Assembly: GCA_905221605.1 (NCBI GenBank)
Contig: CAJNDS010002301.1
Span: 2,168,192 to 2,195,691, forward strand
DNA: 27,500 nt
Reading direction: 5' to 3'
From: Symbiodinium natans
Taxonomy: Eukaryota > Sar > Dinophyceae > Suessiales > Symbiodiniaceae
This document shows, piece after piece, positions 15,642-23,774 of this stretch. Below the pieces are notes generated by a model, which worked only from the letters and a program-made list of their open reading frames with translations, was not told the origin of the DNA and searched no databases. The translations under genes and the position numbers were made by a program. Position 1 is the first letter of the stretch. Each line of letters starts with the position of its first letter.

Positions 15642-15902
15642 CTACCTTCCGAAACCTGACCTTACGGGTTTAACTAGGGTTAAGCATTGAAAACGGTCAT
15701 ACCACATCATGCAGTCACAAACTGTTCTACTCTCATGTTGCCCCGCGCCTAATGCATCTATTGTAGTAGAATTATAAAGGGACCATAAGGGAATATTATT
15801 AGTGATTGTTCCGATAGCTATATTAGCGTCTTGGGTTTTTGTAACCCTCAGCTGCACACCTAAAGGGTTTGAGGGAATTAGGGCCCGATACATAGCCTTC
15901 AA
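15642..15902 (-). other. 86-codon open frame, uncertain
   Basis: Minus-strand frame with ATG, containing QDANIAIGTITNNIPLWSLY. It is AT-richer than most islands, free of telomere-like units, and not recognised. It could be part of a decayed mobile element. Confidence 0.2.
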
Positions 15903-16074
15903 AGGTGTTATTCAGGGTACCTCATTCCCGTCATTCCCTACTAAGAACCAGGACCAGGGTGACTAAAGGGTTCATGGTCTAGGGCTAAGACACCTGTGAC
16001 CCGAATTCGAGAACCCCGACAGAGCAAGACATTAGATTTTTGCTTGTTTCAGGTTGAGGCTTTGAGGTTTAGGT

Positions 16075-16228
16075 TGGGATGTTCTCCCTTATTACTAACA
16101 GTCCTTAAAAGGGATTGGGGTACCCCCTTATCATAGTCTCCCTTATTACTACCAGTCCTTATAAGGGATTGGGGTACCCCCTATCATAGTCCGCATTAAG
16201 GACTGCTAGTATAAGGGGGGACATCCCA
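16075..16228. mobile_element. IR-2 element with internal duplication (154 bp)
   Basis: The left end GGGATGTTCTCCCTTATTAC and the reverse complement of the right end (ACATCCCA at 16221-16228, preceded by CTAGTATAAGG) form terminal inverted repeats. Within it a 53-54-bp unit (starting 16084 and 16138) is duplicated at about 93% identity. AGGTT stands on both sides, a possible but weak target duplication. Confidence 0.7.
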
Positions 16229-16286
16229 AGGTTTGGGTTTCGTGGGGATATATACGGCATCCGCGATCCGCGACCAGACCCGAGAA

Positions 16287-16440
16287 CTACTATTTGCTTA
16301 AGAACCCCCCATAAAAAAAAAAAAAAGTATTCCTTATAAGGGCAATCTAGGGTTTACTAGGGATATTATGATTATGATTAATTGTTTTTTATACATATAT
16401 ATATATATGTATATCTGCGGGGTTCTTAAGCACATGGTAG
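16287..16440. mobile_element. IR-4 element, long copy (154 bp)
   Basis: The left arm CTACTATTTGCTTAAGAACC and the reverse complement of the right arm (GGGGTTCTTAAGCACATGGTAG, up to 16440) match over about 22 bp with few differences. Inside is a perfect 22-bp AT palindrome (16391-16412). It is non-coding. Confidence 0.65.
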
Positions 16441-16452
16441 GCAAAGTGCCAG

Positions 16453-16502
16453 GACTTCTTGCAGCTGCGCGAGGAGACCGTGAATTTGCCAAGGGCCACA
16501 GG
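16453..16502 (+). CDS. Coiled-coil exon-like fragment, CAG and GTATGT borders
   Basis: After TGCCAG the frame reads DFLQLREETVNLPRAT; GTATGT follows at 16503. Its acceptor bases (GTGCCAGGAC) match those before 14734, so the two may be paralogous exons or exons of one gene. A second frame is also open. Confidence 0.4.
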
Positions 16503-16782
16503 GTATGTTTACATCCATGCTGATGCTATACCCTAAACTAAGGGTCTAGGGTTTAGGGTTTAGGCTTTAGGCGTGTACCTACGTAGGGAATTCTTGGGCC
16601 TTAATTAGGGCACGTCCTTTACTAGGACTTTGGGGCCCAAGTATATGATTATCGGCTACATGGACCCTTAGGGTAAACCCTCTATCCCAAATTGTAGACC
16701 CAAAGCCTCTCGCAAAAGCCCTCCACCCAGCATCCTGCATGCAAGCCGCATCTCAGTTGCCAGGACTAGGGTTTGGGGTTTC
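16503..16782. other. Unique DNA with one short array
   Basis: TTTAGGG units lie at 16543-16571. No gene is seen. Confidence 0.5.
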
Positions 16783-17052
16783 GGGTTCAGGGCGGTATGT
16801 AGGACCTTGGGATATCATAGTTCCAGGTATTTCCCCAGAGGATCTGAAGAGGATCTGATTCAGGCATGGGCCAGCCTATATAGGAGAATGTACTTCATCC
16901 TGAAAGATCTGAAGGCTTAAGCCTTACGCAGTTGCTAAGCACTTGGCCTTGAGAACAAGCAATTCCAGGGTGTGCAGCTTAAAATTCAGGGCAAGAAAGG
17001 ATGCCTTGTGTTGTTCCGAAAGGTCACTTGGGAGCCCACACCTAAGCCCTAA
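16783..17052 (+). pseudogene. Coding-like frame with two internal TAA stops
   Basis: One register is protein-like over about 80 codons. It reads SEEDLIQAWASLYRRMYFIL, then KDLKA, TAA (16918), ALRSC, TAA (16936), ALGLENKQFQGVQLKIQGKK, GCLVLFRKVTWEPTP, and stop at 17050. The sequence on both sides of the stops looks like one protein, and each TAA is one C-to-T change from CAA (Gln). It is either a decayed gene or two exons around a very short intron. Family unknown. Confidence 0.45.
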
Positions 17053-17673
17053 GCAGTATCCAATCATCCAAAAACCCCTGAGCCCTAAATCCTAAACCCT
17101 AAGCTCTGAGCCCTACACCAAGGGTGCCTTCCTTCTTGCGAAAGGTTACTCGAAAACCCGAAACCCCATGTGTGTTCCTAAACTCTTCACACCCCGTTGT
17201 TTGCCCTACACCACCTAAACCTAGTAATCTAGGCCTCAACCCTCAACCCCCTTGAACCCCCCTAACCCACAACGCTTGAAACATCTCCCGAAAAGCCCTA
17301 AACCCCCTTAAGCTGTCCCCTCAACGCTTAAAGTTGTCTGGGCCCCTTCAAGCTTACCTTCGAAAACTTTAAACGCCGTAAAGCTCTTAGGCCCTAAACC
17401 CTTGAAACCACCCGAAGCTCCCTGAGCCATAAAAGGCCCTTACAACCCTCCAAAGCCAGTAAACCCTTAGAACTCGAAACCTCTAAAACAGCCCGCTACC
17501 CCGAAACCTCAAAGCCGCAAGCCCAGATAAGCCTGAAGCACACCTAAAAACTCCCTAAACCCGTAAAACACTTAAAGCCCTAAACCCCTAATCCGAAACC
17601 CGACTACAGAAGCCCTGAAGGCCCGAAATCCCTAAAAAGCCCTAAGGAGCCGCCCTTTGAAGCCCCAGAAGCC
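17053..17673. repeat. Heavily mutated C-strand telomere-like DNA
   Basis: About 600 bp rich in AAGCCCT, CCCGAAA, CCCTTAA and CCCTAAA words without a regular period. It looks like an ancient CCCTAAA array. No gene. Confidence 0.7.
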
Positions 17674-17853
17674 CCACTTGGAGGTTCATGGGTACTTAGA
17701 ACCCCAATTAGTCTGTAGGGTTTTTAGGGTTGTTAGGGTTTAGGGTGATATCGCCAATCTTAAGTTTACTTATTCTAAGCAACTTGGGAGGGGACTTCGG
17801 GGCTTAGAAGGTGCAGCCACAATTGGGGTTATAAGCACACCTGAACTTCCAAG
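17674..17853 (+). mobile_element. IR-3 element, complete but interrupted
   Basis: The left arm CACTTGGAGGTTCATGGGTA and the right part (GGGGACTTCGGGGCTTA through GAACTTCCAAG) match 21411-21541 in order. Between them TTTAGGG-like units (about 17716-17748) are present that the other copies lack. Confidence 0.6.
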
Positions 17854-17854
17854 C

Positions 17855-17976
17855 CCTAAACCCTAAACCCTAAACCCCAAACCCTAAATGCGAAACCCCA
17901 AACCCCAAACCCTAAACGCTAAACCCTAAACCCTAAACCCTAAACCCTAAGCCCTAAGCCCTAAGCCCTAAGCTAA
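17855..17976. repeat. CCCTAAA array with CCCTAAG block
   Basis: Starts at the end of the IR-3 copy. About 17 units; four CCCTAAG variants are clustered at 17946-17970. Confidence 0.95.
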
Positions 17977-18493
17977 ACCCCAAGCCGCCCAAAGAACCCT
18001 TTGAAGCCCCAGAAGCCCCAGGCCAGATCTGCTTCTCTTGGCCCTCGAGCCGGAGACAGCTCTGGACCCCAGATAAAGGGTTTAGGGTTTAAGGTTTTGA
18101 GGGCTCTCAACCCGAAACCCTAAACCCTGAACCAGGGGTTTTGGGGGGTGAGGGTTGAGGGGTTTTAGGGTCTTGGGGGGGCAATCAGGTTTAGGGCAAA
18201 GTTTAGGGTGTCGGGGATGAGAGTCTAGGGCTTGCGGTTCTGTGGTTCAGGGTTGAGCTCTTATTTCGGGGGATTGTGGTTCAGGGTACCTCGTCATCGA
18301 GGTACCCATATCTCTCTCCTGCAACAGTCTCAACGTGGTCATTAGGGTTACAAAGCAAAGGCTGCCAGCGATCTTGGAAACATCGTCGTTCTCGTGGCCT
18401 GAGCTAGTCGTTGTTCTCGCACTGCTGCTCGTTCTTAGCACCAGTGAGCGTGTGAACGCTTTTCACGTTGGATCACGCACGTGAGCAGCCTGA
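17977..18493. other. Unique/degenerate DNA with a strong hairpin
   Basis: A short plus frame (QICFSWPSSRRQLWTPDK) lies at 18026-18079 and a 64-codon minus frame (ENDDVSKIAGSLCFVTLMTT) at 18247-18441; both are uncertain. GGGTACCTCG-TCAT-CGAGGTACCC at 18284-18307 is a perfect 10-bp stem with a 4-base loop. Confidence 0.4.
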
Positions 18494-18950
18494 GTGTCGC
18501 GACGCGCATCGGTCGCGTTGCTTCCAGCTCAACAGACGGTGAAAGATGCATGTTTGAGTTCTGCACGCTCTAGCATCCTGACCTTACAGGATTCAAATTA
18601 CAAGTTCCCTCACAGCCCTATAGGCGACGTTCCTGATTTCGCGACAGAGAATTCCGAGCAAAGTTCACTCGATCACCACCCAAGATACAGGTTTGGAAAC
18701 AAACGCTGTGAGCCATGCTCTTATTCGTCACCCATGGCTTCTTCTGACGTCAGAAGTTGAGGAACGTCATGACAAAGCCGGCCTTGTGCATTCCCTGCAT
18801 TCTGCTCTGCGACCAGCATTTGTGGACTTTGCGGCGGGTCTTGCATCGCACGTCTTGTGCGGAAGAATTGCGTGGCGCGCGAGTCCGTATTCGGGTTCGT
18901 GGCTCCTGTCAGGTCTGGGTGAGGCTCCACCCCAAACCCTAACCATGTAA
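18494..18950 (+). other. Telomere-free segment with two overlapping plus frames
   Basis: Frame A (18494-18760) reads LTLQDSNYKFPHSPIGDVPD in part. Frame B (about 18624-18950) reads HPWLLLTSEVEERHDKAGLV and LHSALRPAFVDFAAGLASHV. They overlap in 18624-18760, so an old frameshift could link them. No family is recognised, and a minus frame is also open. Confidence 0.3.
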
Positions 18951-19023
18951 CAGGCATACAGACCCTGAGCTGAGATGAGAAATAATGAGGTTTCTACCTT
19001 GCACTTAGCGCCTAATTGGGGGG

Positions 19024-19070
19024 AAACCCTAAACCCTAAACCCTAACCCCCGAAACCCTAAACCCTAAAC
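19024..19070. repeat. CCCTAAA array
   Basis: About six units with one CCCCCGAA, directly upstream of a plus-strand ORF. Confidence 0.93.
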
Positions 19071-19074
19071 CTGC

Positions 19075-19224
19075 ATGATGGCAGGGGCTGTTCTTAAACG
19101 AGCTGTCGTGGGGCTCCCTGAACAGCCTACGAAACATGAGTTTCAAGCTGTTGTTGGGGAATCAACCTTTTTTCTGCACTTGTTACCCAAAAATGACCCT
19201 ATTAGAGTACTATTAGGGTGCTGA
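19075..19224 (+). CDS. 49-codon ORF, unknown protein
   Basis: From ATG at 19075 (or 19078) to TGA at 19222, reading VLKRAVVGLPEQPTKHEFQA, then VVGESTFFLHLLPKNDPIRV. GCAG at 19081-19084 could instead be a splice acceptor. The two open islands that follow within 300 bp are on the same strand and could be later exons. Confidence 0.4.
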   Translation: MMAGAVLKRAVVGLPEQPTKHEFQAVVGESTFFLHLLPKNDPIRVLLGC

Positions 19225-19277
19225 AGGGGCGTCTCAGTGGGTTATAACTCTAGGTTTCAGGGTGCAGGGGTTTAGAG

Positions 19278-19373
19278 TTTCGAGCCCTTGTCGCCCAGGC
19301 TATGTCCCTGACTCCTGACTGGCGCGGGCCTCGTGATGCTGTGTTTGTTGGTGCAGCTCTCCCTAAACCCTAA
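19278..19373 (+). CDS. Exon-like coding fragment, unknown protein
   Basis: The frame reads FRALVAQAMSLTPDWRGPRD, then AVFVGAAL, and stops at CCCTAA in repeat DNA. Composition is that of a normal globular protein. It sits between a short G-strand motif and a short C-strand motif. Confidence 0.4.
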   Translation, partial: FRALVAQAMSLTPDWRGPRDAVFVGAALPKP

Positions 19374-19390
19374 ACTCTATAAATCCCGCA

Positions 19391-19503
19391 GCTCTGTGTT
19401 CTCTACATCTCCGGCTTCTGGAAGTGGGATGTTTGAACCACCCACCTCTGGAATCTGCAGCAGAGCCTAAAGAACGCCTAGACAGCGATTTAGTTGCTTT
19501 TTT
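19391..19503 (+). CDS. Exon-like fragment after CCCGCAG
   Basis: After CCGCAG (to 19391) the frame reads LCSLHLRLLEVGCLNHPPLE, then SAAEPKERLDSDLVAFF, before TTTAGGG-like DNA. A second frame in the same place reads LCVLYISGFWKWDV and stops at 19434. Either could be the coding one. Confidence 0.35.
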
Positions 19504-19772
19504 CGGGTTTAGGGTTTCGGGTTTAAGGCTTGGGGTTTAGGGCTTCGCGCATAGGGTGTGGAGGGGTTGCAGTGTCAGGTAATTTGTTGAGGGGACATAG
19601 TATGGGCCACGTGTTGGTACCCTGACCTACACGGGTGAAGCTACGGAGACCCCAAACCCACCGTACTCCCCAAACCCCTAAGCCCCCTAAATGCTAATCC
19701 TGAATCCTGGCTATGTGCTCGAAGGCCCCTCCCCTTCTCAACCCTGCATGGGAAGGGTCACCAGTCCTGCAC

Positions 19773-19803
<31 letters not shown>

Positions 19804-19998
19804 GCATTACACAAATACCTAGGTATTTACCTGTGCGGGTGTGTAGAAATGTGGACGTGTGTATTTAAAAAGTGTAAAATATGTACGTGTGCATATGGGC
19901 ATACATCGGAATATATCTAGTGCAGACCTGGCAGCCCCGAGCTGCGAGATATATACCGAAAACAGTTTTGAGCTTCAAATATTCGGGTTTTAGGGGTC
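19504..19998. other. Unique DNA with AT microsatellite
   Basis: Degenerate TTTAGGG lies at 19504-19550 and (TA)n at 19777-19799, followed by TGTGTA-rich DNA to 19920. No supported gene. Confidence 0.6.
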
Positions 19999-19999
19999 C

Positions 20000-20079
20000 C
20001 TAAACCCTAAACCCGAAACCCTAAACTCTAAACCCTAAACCCTAAACCCTAAACCCTCAACCCTAAACCCTAGGGTTCA
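20000..20079. repeat. CCCTAAA array ending in a C-to-G orientation switch
   Basis: About ten C-strand units end in CCCTAGGGTTCAGG, where AACCCTAGGGTT is a perfect 12-bp palindrome at the point of reversal (20066-20077). Confidence 0.9.
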
Positions 20080-20102
20080 GGTGAGGGAGCCCATCGCTGC
20101 AG

Positions 20103-20190
20103 TCCAGGACTTGGGAGAAGTACCCTCGCGGCTACGGAGAGGTGGCCGTGCCCCACCCTCCACCCGCGGAAGAAGGCGAGGGTGCAATCC
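20103..20190 (+). CDS. Exon-like fragment after CTGCAG
   Basis: After GCTGCAG the frame reads SRTWEKYPRGYGEVAVPHPP, then PAEEGEGAI, ending against TTTGGGG/TTTAGGG. Composition shifts to a Pro/Glu-rich tail. Family unknown. Confidence 0.35.
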
Positions 20191-20193
20191 GTT

Positions 20194-20263
20194 TGGGGTT
20201 TAGGGTTAGGGTTTAGGGTTTAGGGTTTAGGGTTTGGGGTTTAGGGTTTAGGGTTTAGGGTCC
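20194..20263. repeat. TTTAGGG array
   Basis: Ten units, one TTTGGGG; opposite in orientation to the array at 20000-20079, enclosing the island at 20103-20190. Confidence 0.95.
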
Positions 20264-20866
20264 GGGGGTTGGAGCTTGGGTTTACCGTGCGAGGCGAGGG
20301 CCACCTGTTCTTAGGTGCTTCCACACCTCTTCTAGCATTCTTAGGTGCTACTTTTGGAGTAGGGATTAGCTCGGGGTCTTGAGAACTCGGAGCGAGGACA
20401 CATGCATACTGTTTAAGACTTAGTGAAGTTTTATCGCTTTCTGTACGTACAGTCCTGGACTGGAATCTGAAAGGTATGTGAGGGGTGAGGGCCTCTAAAG
20501 TTTGGTGTTTAGGGCTATGAAATAGGTTTTAGGGTTTAGGGTGTAGGGCCAATATAGGCTCCCGGTTTCAGGCTTAATTATGGTCGAGGGCTCATAGGCT
20601 TTTGGGTTTCGTTGGTCTATAGCGCTTTGGGTTTGAGGCTGGTGCTTAATAGGGCCTCAGAATGTCAAGGGTGGAACCCCGCTCTTGTCTTAGCCTGCCC
20701 TAACAGAAATGGATCAGGGAGGTGTTGGGCAAGGGCCTTCCTGCATAATTAGCCGGCTCGAGTCTTGCGATCTTAGGGGGGTTGTAGGGTCTATGACCCC
20801 CAAAAGTGTGAAACCCCTGAACCCGAATTCGCTCTTGATCCTGGGAGTTAGGCTAGGGACTCGAAG
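20264..20866. other. Unique DNA, no supported gene
   Basis: TTCTTAGGTGCT occurs twice (20308 and 20338). Short TTTAGGG pieces lie near 20525-20545. The 78-codon frame at 20709-20945 ends inside an IR-3 element and is probably not a gene. Confidence 0.5.
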
Positions 20867-20968
20867 CTTACTTGGAGGTTCAGGGCTTAATTATACCTGC
20901 ACTTATAAGCCCCTACATCCCATAGGTCCCCTAAGTAGGTTCTAAGTAGGGGTTATAAGTAATCAAGT
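20867..20968 (-). mobile_element. IR-3 element, partial, reverse orientation
   Basis: CTTACTTGGAGGTTCA, CTGCACTTATAAGCCCC and GTCCCCTAAGTAGGTT follow the order of the reverse complement of 21411-21541. Parts of both arms are missing. Confidence 0.6.
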
Positions 20969-21021
20969 ATCCCAAAAGCCCCCAAAGGCCCCAGATCCCT
21001 CATTGCTCGCTCATACGGCTG

Positions 21022-21097
21022 TTTCCGGAAATAGGGGTTCCCCTTTTGGGGGTCCCTTTAAGGGGATTCTATTCCATCTTGGGGACCAAAGGGGTCA
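21022..21097 (+). repeat. Dispersed repeat R-5
   Basis: Contains GGAAATAGGGGTTCCCCTTT, TTTAAGGGGATTCTATTCCA and TTGGGGACC. It matches the reverse complement of 6858-6932 closely and each half of 22111-22253. A short CCCTAAA block follows directly. Confidence 0.7.
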
Positions 21098-21148
21098 CCC
21101 TAAACCCTACACCCTAAACCCTATTTTGGGAAATGCCCAAAACTCTGT

Positions 21149-21256
21149 GTGGAGGCTCCGCGGGGAGTACTCCCTCCAGTAACCGGGCCTGCAGTGGACG
21201 TTGGACGGTGCCAGTGTTTGGGGCTTCGGAGGTTGAGGGAATTTGGGGAACCCTAG
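21149..21256 (+). CDS. Exon-like fragment, unknown protein
   Basis: The frame reads VEAPRGVLPPVTGPAVDVGR, then CQCLGLRRLREFGEP, and stops at 21254. Another frame (SVWRLRGEYSLQ, stop at 21175) is also protein-like, so frame choice is uncertain. Confidence 0.25.
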   Translation: MEAPRGVLPPVTGPAVDVGRCQCLGLRRLREFGEP

Positions 21257-21410
21257 CCCCTGAACCCTAAACCCTAAACCGGGCTTAGGGGGGTGTTGGA
21301 TGCAGTGCTTTAGCGGCCTTCGGGGGCTTCGGTCGGGGGTTTCGGGAGTTTCCGGAGTTCTTCGTAGCTGAATGAGTACACTTTACACTCTTTGACAAAA
21401 TACTACAATC

Positions 21411-21541
21411 CCCTACTTGGAGGTTCATGCGTACTTGTAACTCCAAGTATAAGTCTACTTGAAACCTACTTAGGGGACTTCGGGGGCTTATAAGTGCAGT
21501 TATACTTGGGGTTATAAGTACCAATGAACCTCCAAGTAGGG
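21411..21541 (+). mobile_element. IR-3 element, best copy (131 bp)
   Basis: The left arm CCCTACTTGGAGGTTCATGC runs on to CCAAGTATAA. It pairs with the right end, complementary over about 42 bp with four mismatches. The centre contains TAGGGGACTTCGGGGGCTTA. No coding capacity; the 90-codon minus frame overlapping it is a by-product. Confidence 0.8.
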
Positions 21542-21563
21542 AACTGAAAGTGTGCACTTTAGA

Positions 21564-21594
21564 CCCTAAACCCTAAACCCTAAACCCTAAACCC
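21564..21594. repeat. CCCTAAA array
   Basis: Four perfect units, 23 bp from the end of the IR-3 copy. Confidence 0.95.
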
Positions 21595-21704
21595 AAATAC
21601 CCTATTGGGGGCTTCTGAAGGGTTTGTCTTCGGGGATCAGGGCGCAAGGGGATCGAGGCTGCCCACCCGGGATCCCCATACCTGAACCCTAAACCTTAGG
21701 GTTG

Positions 21705-21872
21705 GGTTTAGGGTCTAGGGTTTAGGGTTTATGGTTCAGGGCTTGGGGTTTAGGGTTTAGGGTTTAGGGTTTAGGGTTTAGGGTTTAGGGTTTAGGGTTT
21801 AGGGGTTAGGGTGTAATTAGGGTTTAGGGGTTAGGGTTTAGGGTGTAGGGTTTAGGGTTTAGGGTTTAGGGT
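21705..21872. repeat. TTTAGGG array, about 22 units
   Basis: Mostly perfect in the middle (21750-21800) with variants at both ends (TTCAGGG, GTTAGGG, TGTAGGG). Just upstream is CCCTAAACC-TTAGGG, an orientation switch at about 21697. Confidence 0.95.
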
Positions 21873-21886
21873 AAGTCCGAGCAAGT

Positions 21887-22040
21887 GAGGTCAAGAAGCA
21901 AGCCGCGCATGAGACCAAGGGGGAGCTTTGCTTTAGGCAACTGTCCATGTTCTCTCCGATTTTCCTGAGATGGCGGTTGCCGGAAAGTCCCTCCCCTCCT
22001 CGGCATACATATCCCTTGAGCAGCTGCCTTCTGCAACCAT
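21887..22040 (+). CDS. Exon-like fragment between TTTAGGG arrays
   Basis: The frame reads EVKKQAAHETKGELCFRQLS, then MFSPIFLRWRLPES, and stays open to the next array. The first part is helix-prone. GTAAGT lies at 21871-21876, on the array border. Family unknown. Confidence 0.35.
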
Positions 22041-22045
22041 GTGGG

Positions 22046-22099
22046 TTTAGGGTTTAGGGTTTAGGGTTTAGGGTTTAGGTTTTAGGGTTTAGGGTTTAT
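22046..22099. repeat. TTTAGGG array
   Basis: Seven to eight units, one with an extra T. Confidence 0.95.
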
Positions 22100-22110
22100 T
22101 TGGGGGTTTA

Positions 22111-22253
22111 CGAAAATAGGGGTACCCTTTCTGGGGGTTTTAAGGGGATTCTAGTCCATTTGGGGTATAAATTCAATAAAGGGGTCCCCCTTTCTGGGGG
22201 TTTTAAGGGGATTCTAGTCCATTTGGGGTATAAATTCAATAAAGGGGTCCTCC
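22111..22253 (+). repeat. R-5 tandem duplication, 63-bp period
   Basis: Two nearly identical 63-bp units (CCCTTTCTGGGGG at 22125 and again at 22188) contain the R-5 core TTTAAGGGGATTCTAGTCCA. Because 63 is 21 codons, both strands keep an open frame (GGFKGILVHLGYKFNKGV twice). I regard this as a repeat by-product, not a gene. Confidence 0.85.
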
Positions 22254-22519
22254 TAGGAAAATGCCCATTTGCGGGGTCAATCGAGGGTTGCTGTATATAA
22301 GGGTCCATTACTACAGGGTGCGCAGGTGTTAATTGTCCACGAATCTCTCATGAACACGGCCCATCAAGCAGGGACCCCAAATCTGAAATTGAAACCCCAA
22401 ACCATAAAAGCGCTTGCAATTTGGCATTTTACGAAAAAGCAGGACCCCTATAATGGACCAATAAGGACCCCAATAAGGTACCCCGAATTTCGAGGCCCTC
22501 TTTAAGGCATGATTCTCCT
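22254..22519. other. Unique AT-richer DNA
   Basis: Short open frames exist on both strands (22269-22505 plus; 22329-22598 minus) without recognisable motifs. Confidence 0.4.
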
Positions 22520-22654
22520 GTGGCGTGGCACGACATACGGGTTCGGCAGTCCTTCTTGGACCTCGGCCCATGTAGGTATCAGCTTGCTCTTCAAGCAATG
22601 CTGCCCCTGGCTGATTTGTTGTGTCTGGATGCTGTGTTCTCCTACGAAAGTTGA
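22520..22654 (+). CDS. Exon-like fragment, unknown protein
   Basis: The frame reads VAWHDIRVRQSFLDLGPCRY, then QLALQAMLPLADLLCLDAVF, SYES, then TGA at 22652. The Leu/Ala-rich second half is strongly protein-like. CGGCAG at 22544-22549 could be an acceptor. Another plus frame and a minus frame are open across part of it. Confidence 0.4.
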   Translation: MAWHDIRVRQSFLDLGPCRYQLALQAMLPLADLLCLDAVFSYES

Positions 22655-22690
22655 TACGCCAAACCCTCAGCCCTAAACCCTAACCCTAAA

Positions 22691-22852
22691 GAAAATCGCC
22701 GAGAGATTGGAGAGGGGAGGGAGGGCCCCACATTTAAACGCCAGCTCGCAGAAACATGCGACACGCATTGTTTAAATACCAGACGAAAGGCCCGCGAAGC
22801 GATTTCGCGGGGCTCCGGGGAGGGAAGCATTGCAGGGGCTTTCGGGGGTTGA
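22691..22852 (+). CDS. Exon-like fragment, basic, with stop
   Basis: The frame reads ENRREIGEGREGPTFKRQLA, then ETCDTHCLNTRRKAREAISR, GSGEGSIAGAFGG, then TGA at 22850. A minus-strand frame (22642-22830) is also open, with ASRAFRLVFKQCVSHVSASW. Strand is undecided; both are plausible. Confidence 0.35.
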   Translation, partial: ENRREIGEGREGPTFKRQLAETCDTHCLNTRRKAREAISRGSGEGSIAGAFGG

Positions 22853-22987
22853 GGATGTAGGGCTTAGGGCTTAGTTTGAACTCCTAACCCCTAAACCCTA
22901 AGGGCCCCCTTTGTGGGTCCTACATATAGCACGGCACCCTCATTAAGAAGGACCCAACGGGGGACCCTAATTTAGATAAATACCGCA

Positions 22988-23104
22988 AACCCTAAACCCT
23001 AAACTCTAAACCCTGAACCCTACACCCTGTACCCTAAACCCTAAACCCTAAACCCTAAACCCTAAACCCTAAACCCTAAACCCTAAACCCTAAACCCTAA
23101 ACCC
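22988..23104. repeat. CCCTAAA array, about 16 units
   Basis: The first 40 bp are degenerate. From about 23033 to 23104 ten perfect units follow. Confidence 0.97.
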
Positions 23105-23139
23105 CCTTCTTTCTTGAACCCAAAGATGCAGGGTTTTGA

Positions 23140-23220
23140 AGTCTCACCGCGCTGAGAAAGAAGAGCCCTTTTGTGCTCCGCCCAGATGAGCCTGAGCCGA
23201 GGGTGGCCAGGGTGGAGGGG
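23140..23220 (+). CDS. Exon-like fragment, unknown protein
   Basis: The frame reads SLTALRKKSPFVLRPDEPEP, then RVARVEG, passing into TTTGGGG. It lies between a perfect C-strand array and a G-strand array. Family unknown. Confidence 0.35.
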
Positions 23221-23273
23221 TTTGGGGTTTGGGGTTTGGGGTTTGGGGTTTAGGGTTTAGGGTTTAGGGTTTC
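23217..23273. repeat. TTTGGGG block followed by TTTAGGG
   Basis: Four TTTGGGG units, then three to four TTTAGGG units. The two unit types are in separate runs. Confidence 0.95.
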
Positions 23274-23774
23274 CAGGAATAGGGGTTAGGGTGCGCCCGG
23301 GGCGGTTCTAGAGTTCAGGGTTTAGGCGTACTCTTTAGAAACTTTAGGGTGTAGGGTTTAGGGGTTTAGGGTGTAGGGGTACTGTTTAGGGTTTCGGGTT
23401 CAGGGGTTTAGGGTTTAGAGGTTATGGGGTATGCGTATAGGGTTACGGGTATATTTTAGAGTTTAGGGGTTTGGCGCGGTTGCTGTCTGAGGTGTCGTGC
23501 GCGCTTTGTTTTGAACATGAGGGTCCATTCGGCTCTTGTTTTAAAACCCGAAGCCCTAAACCCTAGTGTCTGGACTCGAGGGGTCAAGGTTTAGGTCCTT
23601 GTTCAAGGTTTGGGTTTAGGGTTCAGGGTCCTAAGTTGAGGCTTCAGGGCTTAGGGTCTAGGGTTTAGGGTCCTAAGTTGAGGGTTTAGGGTTCTAGGGG
23701 AACCTGCAACCCTCCCCACGTTCATAATGACCGCCTTTTCAAAGCAACTTCAAATACCCATCGTGGTACCCTAA
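23274..23774. repeat. Degenerate TTTAGGG-like tract
   Basis: Imperfect G-strand units are mixed with unique bases. GGTCCTAAGTTGAGG occurs twice (23627 and 23668). No gene. Confidence 0.7.

Noticed and set aside
21285-21557. 90-codon minus frame
   Set aside because: Mostly the IR-3 element and flanking repeat; the frame is not kept in other IR-3 copies.
22100-22308. 66-codon frames on both strands with a 21-residue repeat
   Set aside because: The frame persists only because the R-5 duplication has a period divisible by three; the same repeat elsewhere is not open.
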